64,000 nucleotides of DNA from Collybia mongolica (GCA_013420905.1 JAAXNY010000001.1:434001-498000); one strand, 5' to 3'. Shown: positions 22,966 through 35,468, numbered from the stretch's first letter. Numbers and translations: made by a program. Notes: a model not told the origin generated them from the sequence alone.

Positions 22966-25631
22966 TCATATCCCTAACCTCCGCTTCTCCGACGTTGGTG
23001 TCGGTAACATAGGGTCATGGGGTGATGACTGCCCCACCATGTCGCCGAGGTGATTTCGCGAAGGTTGTGATGTCATATTTCCACTAGGCCCTGGATCACA
23101 CATCGCATCCCGAGACTTTTGGTCGTCGCTGCTCTGATGAGGGAAATATTGCAGAAACCTAAGGTCCTTTTGACGGAATGCATCAACATCCCGTCTCGAA
23201 TCTGGGGAATTAGTGTGCAATTCGGAGGATTTTCCACCACCTCACAAGCAGGGGCTTCAGAGGTTCAAAGTAAGGGTGGACTTGCGGTAGAACATACTCC
23301 TCAAATTGATCCGTAAAGAATAGCTCACGCTTGTTATGAACCAACTGGGGGATGCTCTCCGTGTAGAAGAAGCAAAACTACAATGAGGAAGAGCTCTGGG
23401 TATCTGGGGTAGCTAGGGTACCAAGCTTTAACTCCTCCTCACGGCGCTTACTCCCTGGGCCGCCCCCTGGTATGCAGATGGACATAAAGATCCAAAATAA
23501 TGACTCTAGATCATGTACAACATTGTATGACGTCTGCACCATCCATGGTGTACAAACGCTGTCCTGACAAGATTTTCGCGTTCGCATATGGGAGAGTTGC
23601 CTGAGATACATCATATTTAGTGATATACAGTAAAAGGAAATAAAAAAGAACATACTCTTTGTTGACGATTCTGAGTCACTGGCTCGGAAAAATAGGGCAA
23701 GTTTTAATTCTGAACCTTTGATTAGTTGGCGCGACGTCCAGCTAGACATTTTGCGTCTACCATTGCCAGCAGACCAATGTCATACCCGGATGTCTAGTAG
23801 CAAGTGCGTTCTGATGTAAGATCAGCGCTGGAAAAAATTAAAACCGTTGAATACTTGATGCTTGGTTTGTATTCCAATATTGCCTTTGCAAAAGATTGAT
23901 ATCCCCGCCGCGGTGGCTCTTGCATGCATTAACAACCTCATCAATAAAATTTGCACGGAAAAAATCTTGGAGAATCATCCGGTGTGTTTCCAGCATCACA
24001 GGATACTTATGTGGGCTTCATCTTTACATTTGGCCCGGCGAAGTAAAGGTGGGATAAAGTACTCGCACATTTTGCATGGTCCCAATCGATTTATTGACCA
24101 TCAGTAGTTATAATGTCATCGATGATTGAGCCATATATTCCCCAACTGATGTCCCGATGGAGTGTGCCTAAGAAATAGAGTGACTTATGTGCTGCACAAA
24201 CAAATGATCTCATTAAAATTATATCGGAGGTAAGCGGAGAGATCGGATACGCACTGGCGAGGAGTTGGCCTGACACGGTCATTGGCTCGAGTAAGTCCCT
24301 AAAGTCTTACAACGGCCAGCCATAATATTCAAATAGCATTCGTGCAAACGTCTGCCAGGTGGGATCTGAGTCCCGGGCGCTTGCCACCACACGAGCCTCA
24401 TCACCGGTCAAGCCAACTTCTGAGTATGCTTCCTTCTCTTCTGCAGTTTCAAGAGCTCCATTCATCCTATTGCTATTAGTATTGGCATCGTCCGTAACAC
24501 GTAGGAAATGATTTAGGCCTTGGCGAATAAAATATTGCGTATCAATAACGTCCCCATTATGCTCGACGTCCTTGTACGAATGAATCCTCCCAAGATGAAT
24601 CTCACATGTTTTGGACTCATCTGAGAAGAAATTCCCTTCGTTGGTTCCTGCTGTGGGACGTCAACATTGCTTCAAACGTAAATCTTCAAGCATTGTAAAA
24701 ACCTGTGCTGGTGCAGTTGCAAAAAAAAAAAAAAGACTTACTTTGTGAGGAGGAGTGTTGGCTTTCATATCATCAACTTTAATTACAGCCCAGACAATTG
24801 CCGCACGTCCAGACATACATTCGGCCCTGTTGAAGCTGAGTGCGCGGATATTATGTATTCTTCACGCTTATTAGCATAAGCCTTTGAAGGCATCTCAATG
24901 GCCCAATTCATGTCGTAGGGGTAACTGCAATAGTCAGATAGTTTGACGGACGGATCGTAGGAATGTATGAGTTCTGGAGTCTGAGGATTAATCGGTTGGT
25001 GACAGAGCTTCATTGCCGGGTCCCAACTCAGGCGTTCAGGTGGCAGCAGCGAACATACTAAAATGATCTGGATGAACCTTTTCGGGTCCTTGATCAAGTC
25101 AACTTTGTATAACATCGAAAGTTGGAGATTCATACCTTGGGTATCAATCATTTTCTGCGTCCCAAGAACACCCGATCTATCACAAAGCCACACTTGAAGC
25201 CCTGCACAAGATAAGAGAAGCCCAGGGGCGAAATGTCGATCGGCCTGCCTCCCATTTCTCTTGCTCCTCCTTTCTCATCTCAAGGATACGCGGAACATTG
25301 GGCCGTGTGATCGACGCATCTTGGTCGCGAGCCTTCGGGGGTTTGTCGTGTCTGACAATCCATCTGCAGTTAAACATAACTTTGTCGGAAGATGTAGTCA
25401 CTGCTCTGATGGATTCCGCGGTTTCCACAAATGGCTGATAGTAGAGTCTTTCATTCTTTGCGGCTTTCCATAGACGCTTCCACCTCTTCTGCAACATCGT
25501 AGCTACCATTGGTAACTAGCTTTTCGTACACCCTATCAATGATGGAAGCGTCGACAGGAAACAGCCTGGTCAGGAAGTCCTCGGTTTTCGCAAGACGGAA
25601 ATTTCCGTCAGAGATGTCGTCCTTGACCATC
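22966..25631 (-). pseudogene. FunK1-type kinase, copy B, decayed
   Basis: This is a clear homologue of copy A along its whole length, in reverse orientation. Shared segments include AKTEDFLTRLFPVDASIIDRV, ERLYYQPFVETAESIR, WLCDRSGVLGTQ, LPPERLSWD, LHRDIS, SYNVVHDLESLFW and RFLQYFPH. Lesions visible directly are: a frameshift just after NGSYD (about 25490-25500); an internal deletion joining KWEA to the copy-A position QVDRR (about 25225), removing roughly 70 codons; an in-frame TGA replacing the Trp of CWRP (24661-24663); an in-frame TAA in PLxDFRD (24307-24309); and loss of the Asn after HRDIS plus stops in the activation-segment region (about 24050-24110). The Asp-containing catalytic loop therefore cannot be made as a functional kinase. 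The N-terminal ATG would be at 25629-25631. Confidence 0.88.
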
Positions 25632-25824
25632 TTTACACTTCTGCGGTGCTGGTACGTGAGCCTGTGACGTTGTAGTTGTACGTCCTTGTCTTTCTTGGCG
25701 CTGCATGAGTTTAAGGAGTGACCATAAAATTCATTAGTTGTGATGGATGCTCACAAGCTTGGCTTACATTCGTTGGTTCGTTGGATTCTTGATAGTGGGA
25801 AATATGAGAAAGGCCGGAATTACG

Positions 25825-25920
25825 GGTTTGGGGAAGAACTTCGAGTTACATTACCGCGAACAAGAAGCCAAGCCACGTAAACAACGCGTCAATAAACACC
25901 CACGTGACCCCAGACCAGCA
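25825..25920. promoter_or_regulatory. 5'-flank block shared with FunK1 copy A
   Basis: GGGAAGAACTTCGAGTT, CGAACAAG, CAACGCGTC and CCACGTGACC occur in the same order and orientation relative to the gene as upstream of copy A. This shows that the duplication included at least about 300 bp of 5' flank. Confidence 0.45.
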
Positions 25921-26300
25921 TCAATTTACCATTAGCTCCGGGGCAAACCTTCCGATTGTCATTACTTGCATCCATTCGCCTATTTGGTGCTCAGATTATA
26001 GGGACTTTACTGGCATCGAATTTCTGATTCATTCTTCCAAAGCCGTTGGTGAGATGAATAATAGGGAGTATGAAGAAGATTACGATGAATTTGATCCACC
26101 ATAACCCCCACTTCACTTTGGCCATTTTCTAGCACGAAAGGGACGAGACAGGGAAGCAAAACGCAACGAAGAAATGGTGCGAGATCTCTAATGTTTTACA
26201 TCGGCGGCCCCCTGTCGCCTGTCGTGTCCGCTGGTATGTACTGCCAGGGTAGCGCACTAACGGTGACAGTGCCCAGGCCCAGCATACGCAGAATCCCAGC

Positions 26301-26573
26301 TTGCCAAACCGTCTACTAAGATCCATTTCCCGACATACTCGTGATGCTGCTTCTGGTACCGCTTCTCCCGAAACTACTAGGTGGACCGATCATCGAACCG
26401 AGCATAGACAATATATGCTGGATAAGGTCCTTGTTGACGAAGAAGATACAGAGGAGTTTTTCTTCTTGGCGGTGGAAGAATATGTGGCGCATTTAAATGG
26501 AGAACTTGCTTTGTATAGGGACTGCGAGCGTATAGGTAAATATATCAAGAGGTTCCCTGATTCAACATTTTAA
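26301..26573 (+). CDS. possible small hypothetical gene (last exon only)
   Basis: An open frame of about 90 codons carries a hydrophilic, non-repetitive protein with an acidic middle (LVDEEDTEEFFFLAVEEYVA) and a clean stop after FPDSTF. A plausible intron (gtatgt near 26234 to cccag near 26278) would join an upstream exon reading about TSAAPCRLSCPL to AQHTQNPSLPNRLL. I recognise no domain and cannot fix the start. It may be a real small gene, or chance open sequence between two other loci. Confidence 0.25.
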   Translation: MPNRLLRSISRHTRDAASGTASPETTRWTDHRTEHRQYMLDKVLVDEEDTEEFFFLAVEEYVAHLNGELALYRDCERIGKYIKRFPDSTF

Positions 26574-26775
26574 GAACTAGTGAGTTGGAGTGTTGAACAT
26601 CATTGGAGTCACCGCCGAGTTTGTCAATTTTACAAGTCGTGATAAAAAATTGCTGACCCCCGAATTGTATACTTCTAGACCAGATATCTGAAACTCTGAA
26701 ACAATAGAATTCTCCAAATTATACACACGAAGAAAGGCGCAGTACGAGTGGGATGTTGCGTGCAACGCAGGAGGT

Positions 26776-28319
26776 TTATAAATTTAAATCCATCCCCTCA
26801 GCTGCGATGTTTGCGAGCAGTACCTTCGTGTCGGCCATTATCAAAAGACGACCAGGACCTGCAAACACCATGTTGGCTGAGCTCGAACCAATAAACACTT
26901 TTCCTAGTAAGCGGCCAGTGGGGCTGAATACCTAGGAGAGGACAAGTCAATGTAAAATATGAACATGCCAGAATCCGGGAGCGCGGATACCTGCGTTCCA
27001 TCTCCACAACCAGCATACACGTTCCCATGCGTATCCAATGTAAGCCCATCTGGGACTCCAGTATCAACATATGCAAAGACACGCCTGTTCGAGAAACTCT
27101 GAGAATTGGGCATTACGTCAAAAGCGTAGCTTCGGAGCCAGATCATGTTAACGACGCTGATAAGAAGGCCTGGTATCACTCACATTGTCCCTGGTAGCGT
27201 TGGGTCCGGTACAGCGCCAGCGGCCCCGGTGTCTGCACTTTTTAAGGCTAGTTGATGGTCAAAGAGCAGGCATGATTCAGACACGGCACGTACATATATG
27301 CTGTTCGACCATCTGGCGAAAAGGCGATACCATTCGGGAGCGCAAAACCATCTGCTACAACTTGAATCTCTCCCGTGTTGGGATCGAATCGGTATACCTG
27401 GTTGGGTATTAATGGCTTAGGGCGGAATCCGTTAATGAAACCGTATCTTTGAAAGAGGACATTTTTTCAAACGGTTTCATACGTTATAGCGGATAAACTT
27501 ACGTGACATCTGTGAAGAAGATTGCGCGAGTAGTTGGGTGAACTTTGACGTCATTCAAGGAGTTGAATTGTCGGCCATAGAAATTATTAAGAATGACAGT
27601 ATCATTGAATGGAGGACGAGGGTTGACCCTAACCACACTCGGTGGAAGTTGGCCCAAGCCTGTGGTGACCAAGAGAAGATCACCGCTAAAAATTGTTCCT
27701 CCGTTCGTTATTTGGATGTCTTGACTAAGAGGAAGCTGTGGTGATAGTGAAGTCAGTTTGGAGAAGTATTCATCGCAAACCAATACACTCACAATGGTAA
27801 AGTTAATTAATCCGGAGGGGCTATTCTTGAGATCCCCGAGATTGATTTTTGAAATCTGGATACCACGTTAAAAATGACTTAATATAGAGAGGAAATAACA
27901 CGTGCAGGTCGTCCGACGGTTTTTCCTCCGTTGAAATACACATCATCAGTTCCGGGAAGCCACATTGGTGCCTCATGAGCAAAAGAGAATGTGTCATTTT
28001 CCACAATAATTCGAACGGACGGGGTAGGGCCAAGAATATCCAAGAACTTCTCATCAAATATTTGAAAGTATGGCGGTTTCAAGGTGGTATTGGCCGTGGG
28101 CTCAAAACGCTGAGATGAATTACGAAATGGGCCATTAGGGTCAAGGACAGCTAAGTTGCGCAGATTTTCTAACTACGCCTGAGATCAGTCAACTGGCAAG
28201 TGTTACTGATGAGATTGACTTACCACAGAGTTGGGAGGGACGTGTATTCCCTGAACAGTCGCAAATTGCGGGATAATCACAGCGAGGAACAGATATGGAA
28301 AAGCCCAGTTATCTCTCAT
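26776..28319 (-). CDS. secreted SMP-30/gluconolactonase-like protein (lactonohydrolase family)
   Basis: The family are six-bladed beta-propeller, metal-dependent lactone hydrolases; the substrate here cannot be told. The start at 28317-28319 gives a signal peptide (MRDNWAFPYLFLAVIIPQFA). Short exons then read FSFAHEAPMWLPGTDDVYFN (the first metal-ligand Glu region in the family, HEAP), GGTIFSGDLLLVTTG, RQFNSLNDVKVHP (conserved NxxND-type ligands), FTDVTYGFINGFRP, GFALPNGIAFSPDGRTAYI (conserved PNG), DTGVPDGLTLDTHGNVYAGC (PDG) and VFSPTGRLLGKV. It stops after MDLNL at 26776. At least seven introns of about 50-75 nt are needed. No frame lesion was found. Confidence 0.85.
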
Positions 28320-29039
28320 TATGTCAGGCTAGGTGGTATTGTGATGTCGATAACGGTGAAATTGAAAACGGCGCGAAGCCTATTCTCGTTAATACTTCGA
28401 GACCTGCGAACATATCCTTGGAGAGCGTGCGCGACGCCGCTCGAGCACGAGTCTGTGTGGTAATTCTTTCGCACTGATGTATTTTCCTTTGTCATTTTTT
28501 TAAAATACGAGGGCTTTCACTGGTTCTTCCGTGTGAACGAGTAGATAAAAGCTCCATCAAGAGCCGTTGGTGGGAAGACGTTGGGGTTCACCCTAATGAA
28601 CATATAGAGACTTGGCATTTTTTTTACAGTGCTGTTGAGATTAACCTTCCCTATGCACAGACCGTCCTTCGTGGTATAGCATAGAACTGAGGAGCATGAG
28701 GGTCTTCTGAAAAAACTGCGAGTTGAACCTCGGGTGACTCCGAAGCTCACTCTGTCGGACTTCGAATATACCCGTCCCCCCGAGGAGCTGCTCCAGACTC
28801 GTGTCGCCCTCATCATTCAACATGATTTCGAACGGTCTCATGCAGTTCAAAAGGCAAAGCGATCTGTTGTCCCTGTTAGTGCTCTTGTGTGCAATTATGA
28901 TCCTAAAGGTAATCTGGAGAAAGGTAGAAATTCAATCTGTGCACACCAGATGTGCATTCCAACTTCGAACCCTTTTGATCAAGCCTCTGTAGTTAGAATG
29001 TCAAGTCATCATTCCAGCGAAGTTGAGACCTATAACGCT
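28320..29039. other. region upstream of the lactonohydrolase gene
   Basis: It contains overlapping open frames on both strands (28517-28816 minus; 28734-29138 plus), neither recognisable. The plus-strand one runs into the APH-like relic and may include its decayed N-terminus. Confidence 0.4.
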
Positions 29040-29960
29040 GGCGAATACTCAGAGCGACGCTCCAGTCTCACCTCCCTTCAAGGATGCATCCGCTCCAATT
29101 TTGCATCCGAAGTTATATCTTGGAAGAAGCTCCTTTGAGGACGGTTTAATGAAATTTACGTTCTTCGGGCCCCTTCGGACAAGAGTTTTATCGCACGTTT
29201 CTCAAGTCTTGCAAAAATTTCTGTGAAGCTGCAAAGCGAAGTAGCGACGATGCAACATATTCCAGCCAATACGTCTATGGGCGAAGGTTCTTGCGCAGCT
29301 GGTGAATTGCGAGCTTGATCCCATCAGCTTCCTTCACAGCGGACCTCTCCCTCGCCTCGCTTATATACAGACCAGGGTCTGAAGAGGAGGGGATCGATAC
29401 TATTCGCGCGCGAATTTACATCGCCCAAGGACTATCTCGAATCGTTCATCGATGATACTGCCACCCTAATTTACATCATATTTTTCTCATGTGTGAAGTC
29501 AGGCAGCTCGTACGCGACCATTTTGCATCTCACGAGCAGGACTGTCTCTTACACTTACCGTTCTGCCTCATACGCCGACTTCGATGCGCAGAACATACTG
29601 GTCTCATCCACCGATGACCCACCTCTCCTTACCACGATTCTTGGTTTGGAGTATACTCATACCGGAGCACTCTACTTCTTTCACCACCACTCCATATTTA
29701 TTCAGGATGTGGATTGGCCGAAGGGTCTGTGTGGCAAGGGATACCATTTTACGTCGTGCTTCCAGCAAGGTTTTGAGAAAGCAGTTTGCGGAAGGCTCGA
29801 AGGCTTGAGAGCGCACTTGAACCGCGCTACCAAGTGAGAGTCTGGGCGACTGAACAATTCCTATCAGATATGCGTAGAAGGCATTGGGTGGGATTGGTCG
29901 GTGATGGAAAGTTGGGTGCGAGAAAACGTCAAAAAATGTGACGGCGGGATGGGGAAAAAG
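29040..29960 (+). pseudogene. fungal APH-family (aminoglycoside-phosphotransferase-like fold) relic
   Basis: Fragments match the fungal APH-fold small-molecule-kinase family. ASEVISWKKLL is followed, after an in-frame TGA (29136-29138), by GRFNEIYVLRAPSDKSFIAR and VKLQSEVATMQHI. Further on are FTSPKDYLESFIDDTATL and DFDAQNILVSSTDDPP, the Brenner-type catalytic motif with His replaced. Then comes ILGLEYTHTGALYFF, where the usual DWE is GLE, and IFIQDVDWP. After that the reading shifts frame to ARDTILRRASSKVLRKQFAE and stops. The Asp of the metal-binding motif is thus lost and two further lesions are present. The missing middle, which normally holds more than 100 residues, suggests deletion. 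Confidence 0.7.
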
Positions 29961-31388
29961 CATATAGGGGACGGATAGATTGGATGCCTGATCCAGGTAT
30001 CTGAACGGTCAGTGCTCTTGTCTAACTTTTGCTTATGGAATCTGACCCTCATGAAGGGTATTCTCTCCAGCCTGTGTTACCTTGAGAAGCAACTGGCTCT
30101 AGGAGAAGGCTGCAGGAATCCCCTTCTAATTGTGCTTGGTCGAGGCCCTCATGGAGTGTTACAGCTTTCGTCAGCTCCAAACTTCCATCATTCGGTCGGG
30201 TCTTGATGACATTTCTCCTTGTTCATGGTGCTTCCATGCTTCATCTTGATGTTGGGGATTTTTTCCTCCTTGGCTGGATAGTGTGTCTCCAAAATTGGTA
30301 ATTTACTTACCTTTGGGGGTCTTCAAGGGCTTGGGATCCTTCCCAACCTTGGCGGGATTATCTTGCGAGCTTCTCTCCTACACTGGAGGGCTCGAATTGA
30401 GGGATAGGTGCCCGCACCGAAGGCTCTGTCTTCCTCGAGTCACTTGGCGTGCCCTTGACTTGGCTTTTTAGGCTTTCCGCCGAATATCCACTTCTTTAAA
30501 ACTGGGATGGTGCCAATATGGATACAGGGTACTCCTCCTATTTGCAACAAGCCTATCCTGGCTTTCTCGCGCCCGTTACACATTCCCTATGTGTGACTTC
30601 CGGGAATCGTGGAGGAGCGGCTTGACTTCTGGGCTGATTGCTAAGCCCGTCATCACGACGTTCGGAGAATTTTTGGCCCTGGGACATGTTCCATAATATC
30701 CCTAGGCTTCCAATTTTGAACGGCCTTTTGGGGATACCTAAAATGCTACAGTGTCAAGTCACTAATTAGCGAGCTGTCAACGTACCCTGGGCACCCCACT
30801 AGTGCTGTAAGAGTCCTTGCCTTGTGGTGTGGGCACACGCTATGCTCCGAGTGCATGATGTCCAGGGCTGGTCTTGGATCCGCGTATGCTAAAAATATCA
30901 AGCAGATGAATCATTGTTGCGCTCCACTCGACAACAGCTATTCCGACCAAACCCCACCGCCAAATTTTCGAGCCTGGGTCCACGGGTCATTGATGTTCCA
31001 TGACATTGCTGTGTCCTGCTTGCCCTAGGTCGCAGCTTGAGTGGAGTTGTTTTACTGGACGTTACACCTCCCCCAGCCAATCGTACATGAATGATTGTGG
31101 GTCCGCTTGGGTGTATGTGATGCGCAGTGGGCCCTGCACTGCCCAGGCAGGTCTGGAATTTCGATATGGGGTTAAGGCCTTGGCAGATAATAGAGCTTTC
31201 ATTGTCCACTTGTTTGCGTATGGGACTCATTTTTTTTTTACTTACGTGGGGTGGGGGAGGTGCCGAGGATAAAGCTGGACTCCACTCCTGGGTTTTTGTC
31301 TATTTCTGTTATCTGGTAATCTGTTATCTTGGTTGACGTTCAACTCGACGTTTTACTATTCGTTATCTTTGTTATCTGCACCGATGCT
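29961..31388. other. gene-free stretch left of the transposon
   Basis: Short open frames exist on both strands but none shows a recognisable domain, and they overlap one another. I regard it as unannotated, possibly decayed repeat DNA. Confidence 0.45.
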
Positions 31389-31424
31389 CACCGGACTTCG
31401 GGCCAAATCATACGTGGCCAATAT
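31389..31424 (+). repeat. left terminal inverted repeat
   Basis: It starts CACCGGACTTCGGGCC and ends GTGGCCAATAT. It matches the reverse complement of 38221-38256 at 32 of 36 positions, with mismatches at four single bases and no gaps. Confidence 0.85.
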
Positions 31425-31448
31425 TTTGTTTATACCTGTTGTATTTAC

Positions 31449-31482
31449 GCTGTATTGCCAAAATATTTGCCAGCTGTATTCG
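31449..31482 (+). repeat. left subterminal repeats
   Basis: GCTGTATTGCC at 31449-31459 and GCTGTATTCG at 31473-31482 flank AAATATTTGCCA. Related GCTGTATTTG and CTGTATTGC units occur on the opposite strand at about 38121-38142, inside the right end. Such arrays are typical transposase-binding sites in DNA transposons generally. Confidence 0.55.
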
Positions 31483-31622
31483 ACCTCCATTACTTCGACA
31501 ATATATCATGTATTGTTCCTATATTTCCTGGCTACCACTGCTCTGAGGACTTGTAATTGAGAGAGGGACTTTTATCTGTAAGTGTGATCACACCACCCCC
31601 GCTTTTTTGTTCCACAACGTCT

Positions 31623-34600
31623 ATGACCAAAGCCGACAACCAACCATGCTGGTGCAAATGCACCATCTGTCTCACTACGGATATCCAGGGTACTCTGCAG
31701 ACTCAGCGTACGTCTCGAAGACACTGCGAAGCCGGCGATGTAAAACTCGGACTACCTCGAGGAACGACTTGGGAACGCGCTCCAACTGCAACGGCTGGCA
31801 TGCCACAGCATACTGATCATTACCTCAATGACGACGGCTTCGGAGATGATGATTCAAGTGAAGAAGAGGCTGGTTGGGACTTTGGCATGGACTGTGATGT
31901 TCAGGTCGAAGGTTTGGCAGAACCGCGAGGTGGAAGCGTTAGCAGCGAGTTTCGTTGGCTTGCAGAGGAGCAGCTGGGACCTGACGGATACGGAATGGTG
32001 TTTAGCTCGGATTCAGAGTTTGAAGAAGAAACCGACGAATGTTATGCCTCTACAGCTGAGAGTCATTTTGAACAAGACTCGGACTCACAATCGGACTGCA
32101 ATTCGAGCTTGGATTTTGGTCAAGATCCCATCGAGAACATTGCCGATGACCCCCTTTTCTCCTCTCGACATGAATTGTTCAATGGCTATGCACCTGAAGA
32201 CGGCCTGCTTGAAGATATGGAACGAGAGTTGCCTTGGGCCTTCGATGATCACCCTGCCATTCGAAATGCGTATTTGCGTGTTTTTCTAGGGGTCGCTTTT
32301 GATGGTATGACCCACAGAGCTGCATCTCTCATGCTGGATGGGTATTCCAATGTGTTTAATGCCAGCGTTGCTGCCGGCCTTGACTTTCCAGGTGCTGACA
32401 GTTTCGCCAGGACAATTCGTACAGTGGAGAAACGGCTGGGTGTCTTGACGGAGGGATTCATCATTTATCTCATCCTCTGCCCGACGTGTTGGGCGACGCA
32501 TCATCCACACCTATTACCTCTACTGGATTCCCCATACTGCTCAAACGGCGATTGTTCCGACACCATATACACCACAAAGCGGCTCTCTGATGGGACAGAG
32601 AAACGAACACCTCTTCTCATCCTTCCATACGTTCCGCCCTCGCGTGCGATTCAGAGGCTATGCCTACGACCGGGAAAAGTCGCACAATGGCAACACTGGA
32701 GGCAAGTTGGTGACGAACCTGGAGTCAGGGCGCCAACTACGGATCGAGGCTTTGCTGCCTACACGGATTCTGACAGACTATTACACGATGTCACGGATGC
32801 ATGGGGATGGCGAGCTATACAGGCAGGACTAGAACGCCGTCGCAATGGCGCCTGGGAAGTTCGTGATGTGAATGTACTCGAGAAAGCGCAGCAGTTCGTT
32901 GCTCTGCCGAATGGCCTCGTGTTGCAGATGAATATTGACTGGTATCTACATTCGTCTTTAAGTTTACTAGTGCTTACTTCTGATTGCTATATAGGTTCCA
33001 GGCTGTCAAAACTGGTACTCACTCAACGGGAGCCCTGTATATCACGATTTGTAACAATCCTCGCACGGTACGTTACTTACGTGAAGAAACCATTCTGGTT
33101 TTTGTTTTCCCCCCCACGCCAGGGGAACCTTCGTTACAACAACTTAACAAGCCATTCGACTTATTTGTTCGAGACCTCAAAGCTTTGTACAATGGTGTGG
33201 CAATCTAGTGTTTTTTCTGGGACATACCTGAACTGGACTTTTTAGGGATGGAATTTCGAGTACACGGAAGCCCCAATGTTGAACTGTTTCATGCCCAACT
33301 GGAGGCTGATGTGTCGGATCTTCCAGCAAGTCGCAAACTCAATGGGCTACAGGGCTTTACGTCCATCCATTTTATGAGTCCTGCATGTAAGGCTACGTTC
33401 TACAGTCTTACAGATCCGGAAGCTTTGAAGCCAGCAGGTAGGTAGCATTTGGCTCCGTTTTTAATATTGTGGTCTGACCCAATTTCAAGTGTGCGAGGAA
33501 CGTGATCCATGGCGCTACCTCAAATATGCCTTCCACACTCGTGATGTTAACGAAGAAATCGCTGAAGAGATTCATCGACGCAGGGGCATTCGTTACAGCG
33601 CCATCCATGAACTAGTTAACTGGGCTCCAGGACGTTCATCCCTGTTGGACTTCATGCACTTATTCTTTCTCTGTGAGCTCTGACTTTCGACTCCTAAAAT
33701 ATCAATGAACCAGGAATTTAGGTATTATCAAGCACTCCACGAAAAGCATACTATATGAGAATGGGATGCTAAATTCAAGGGCCATGGGAAAGATGTCCGA
33801 TTTTTTTGAGAACCTTATCTGGCCTTGCTCCATTGGTCGTCTTCCTCCATCTGTATGTCGCAACTTCTTAACTATTAAATTTCTCATACCAATTTAACAT
33901 CAGATTGCGCGTGCGACTGGCTCTATCAAAGCGGATCAATGGAAATCTCATAGCGCTATTTTTTTTGTTGCTCTGTTCATTGCTTGGGAGATTAATGGAA
34001 AAATCCCAGATAGAGACGCTCCACCTCCAGCCAAGGGTACGAAAATCGAAAGAAAAATGATCTCTCAGCAAAAGCTTGTCCACACCCGCTGTCGAGCACA
34101 TCTTCTTGCGCAGAATCCAGATATGCCGCCTGACGAGTTACCAGAATTTGAAGACAGCAAGATGGACCGTTCCCTCCGTCGGCATTATGATGTTGTGCTG
34201 AATATATGTGCCGCCCGACGTATACTTAGCTCCCATGCCATCAGCCCCACGGAGATAAGGCGAGGCTGTGGTTCACTTAACCATTCAATACAGCTGTTGG
34301 CACGAATGAAAGCTCACCTAACACCATATTTTCATCTTGCGATACACCTTGAAGACCAATTCTTGCGCTATGGGCCATCCCCCGGTTTTGGCACCTACCC
34401 GTATGAACGAAATAATGGGACACTCGGGCGATTCAATCAAAATGGGCATTCAGGTGGAGAAATTGAAGGAACGATGATGCGGGGCTGGTGGAAAACCACG
34501 TTCATTCAGGAGCTCGTGCGTATCTTGAAATATATTGTTCATATACTTGTTGTTCTGATGGCACTTAAGATATCACACTTAGAGCGGCTGACGCGGCCTC

Positions 34601-35461
34601 TCGTTAAGGAGGATCAGGATTCAGTTGATCTGCTCAAGTCATACCTGCACGGTGGCACTTCGGAACGACGTGGTACACTCCAAAATTATATTGACCGAAT
34701 CGAAGCTGAATCAAACCCGGGTAAACTCAAGCTATAAAATGTGTAACAGGTTTAACTCAACCTCTGCAGATCATATTGACTTTCCACGGTACCACAACAT
34801 TGTCCAATTACGCACTCTGGGTTATGGGTATTATAGCCTTCTTTATGAATATCTTCGCCATGCTTGGTCCGTGGACCTTGATCTCATCAGTAACACGACT
34901 CCCGCTACTCACCAGTCTCAGGCTGCTTTTTTCGGTGATGTTAAGTCATACACACACATCTGGCTGGCGAAGCGACGATACGGAGCAGCAACATCTGCCC
35001 GTGGCCGATCTGCGCAATACGCCTATATTGATGGACGCACACCTGTACTAATTGATTATATTTTTCAAGCATCGATTACACACAATACTGTTCACTTAAC
35101 ATCAACCGTCGCAATTGTCCGCAAGTTCAAAACCAGTGAAATCACTTCAAGAATGGAGTTTCCTTGGTCCTTACGGTATGTACTGAAGCTTAAAGAATTT
35201 TCTAAGCTCATCCCCATCAAGGGCCGTGGACCTGGCGGTCGATGTTTGGGATGCAGGGGATTTAGCTCAACCTGAGGCTGTTGCCATCAGCCGTCTCTCT
35301 GGGCATTTCATTTTGGCACCAGTGACTGTCGTGCAACGGAATCTTTGGATCACAGTTGCTTTTGATCATGTCAGTGCTGTTGAATTGTTTCTCTTTCTTA
35401 GCTAATGTAATTCTAGGATAAACCTGAAGACGATATTGATATCACAGACGATTGTAACTAA
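31623..35461 (+). CDS. Tnp2-like transposase-related protein
   Basis: The protein resembles a large agaricomycete family of transposon proteins, which I place near Tnp2 (CACTA-type) transposases; a KDZ-type assignment is an alternative. The N-terminus has a CWCKCTIC cluster followed by a His (RTSRRH), a likely zinc-binding element, then an acidic stretch. Core signatures are GLDFPGADSFARTIRTVEKR, LCPTCWATHHP, YTTKRLSDGTEKRTP, WGWRAIQAGLERRR, GTHSTGALYITICNNPRTVR, VSDLPASRKLNG, APGRSSLLDFMHLFFL, YPYERNNGTLGRFNQNGHSG and GTMMRGWWKTTF. The C-terminal part (YGAATSARGRSAQYAYIDG, ISRLSGHFILAPV) ends in DDIDITDDCN. About nine introns are needed, for example 32942-32993 (joining DW-FQAVKTG) and about 35175-35221. 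Start ATG at 31623, in frame after an upstream non-ATG codon. No premature stop was seen after joining. Confidence 0.83.
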
Positions 35462-35468
35462 TATAATG

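Noticed and set aside
28734..29138. 134-codon plus-strand frame treated as an independent gene
   Set aside because: Its last part is the APH-like relic in the same frame; the first part has no recognisable similarity and competes with a minus-strand frame.
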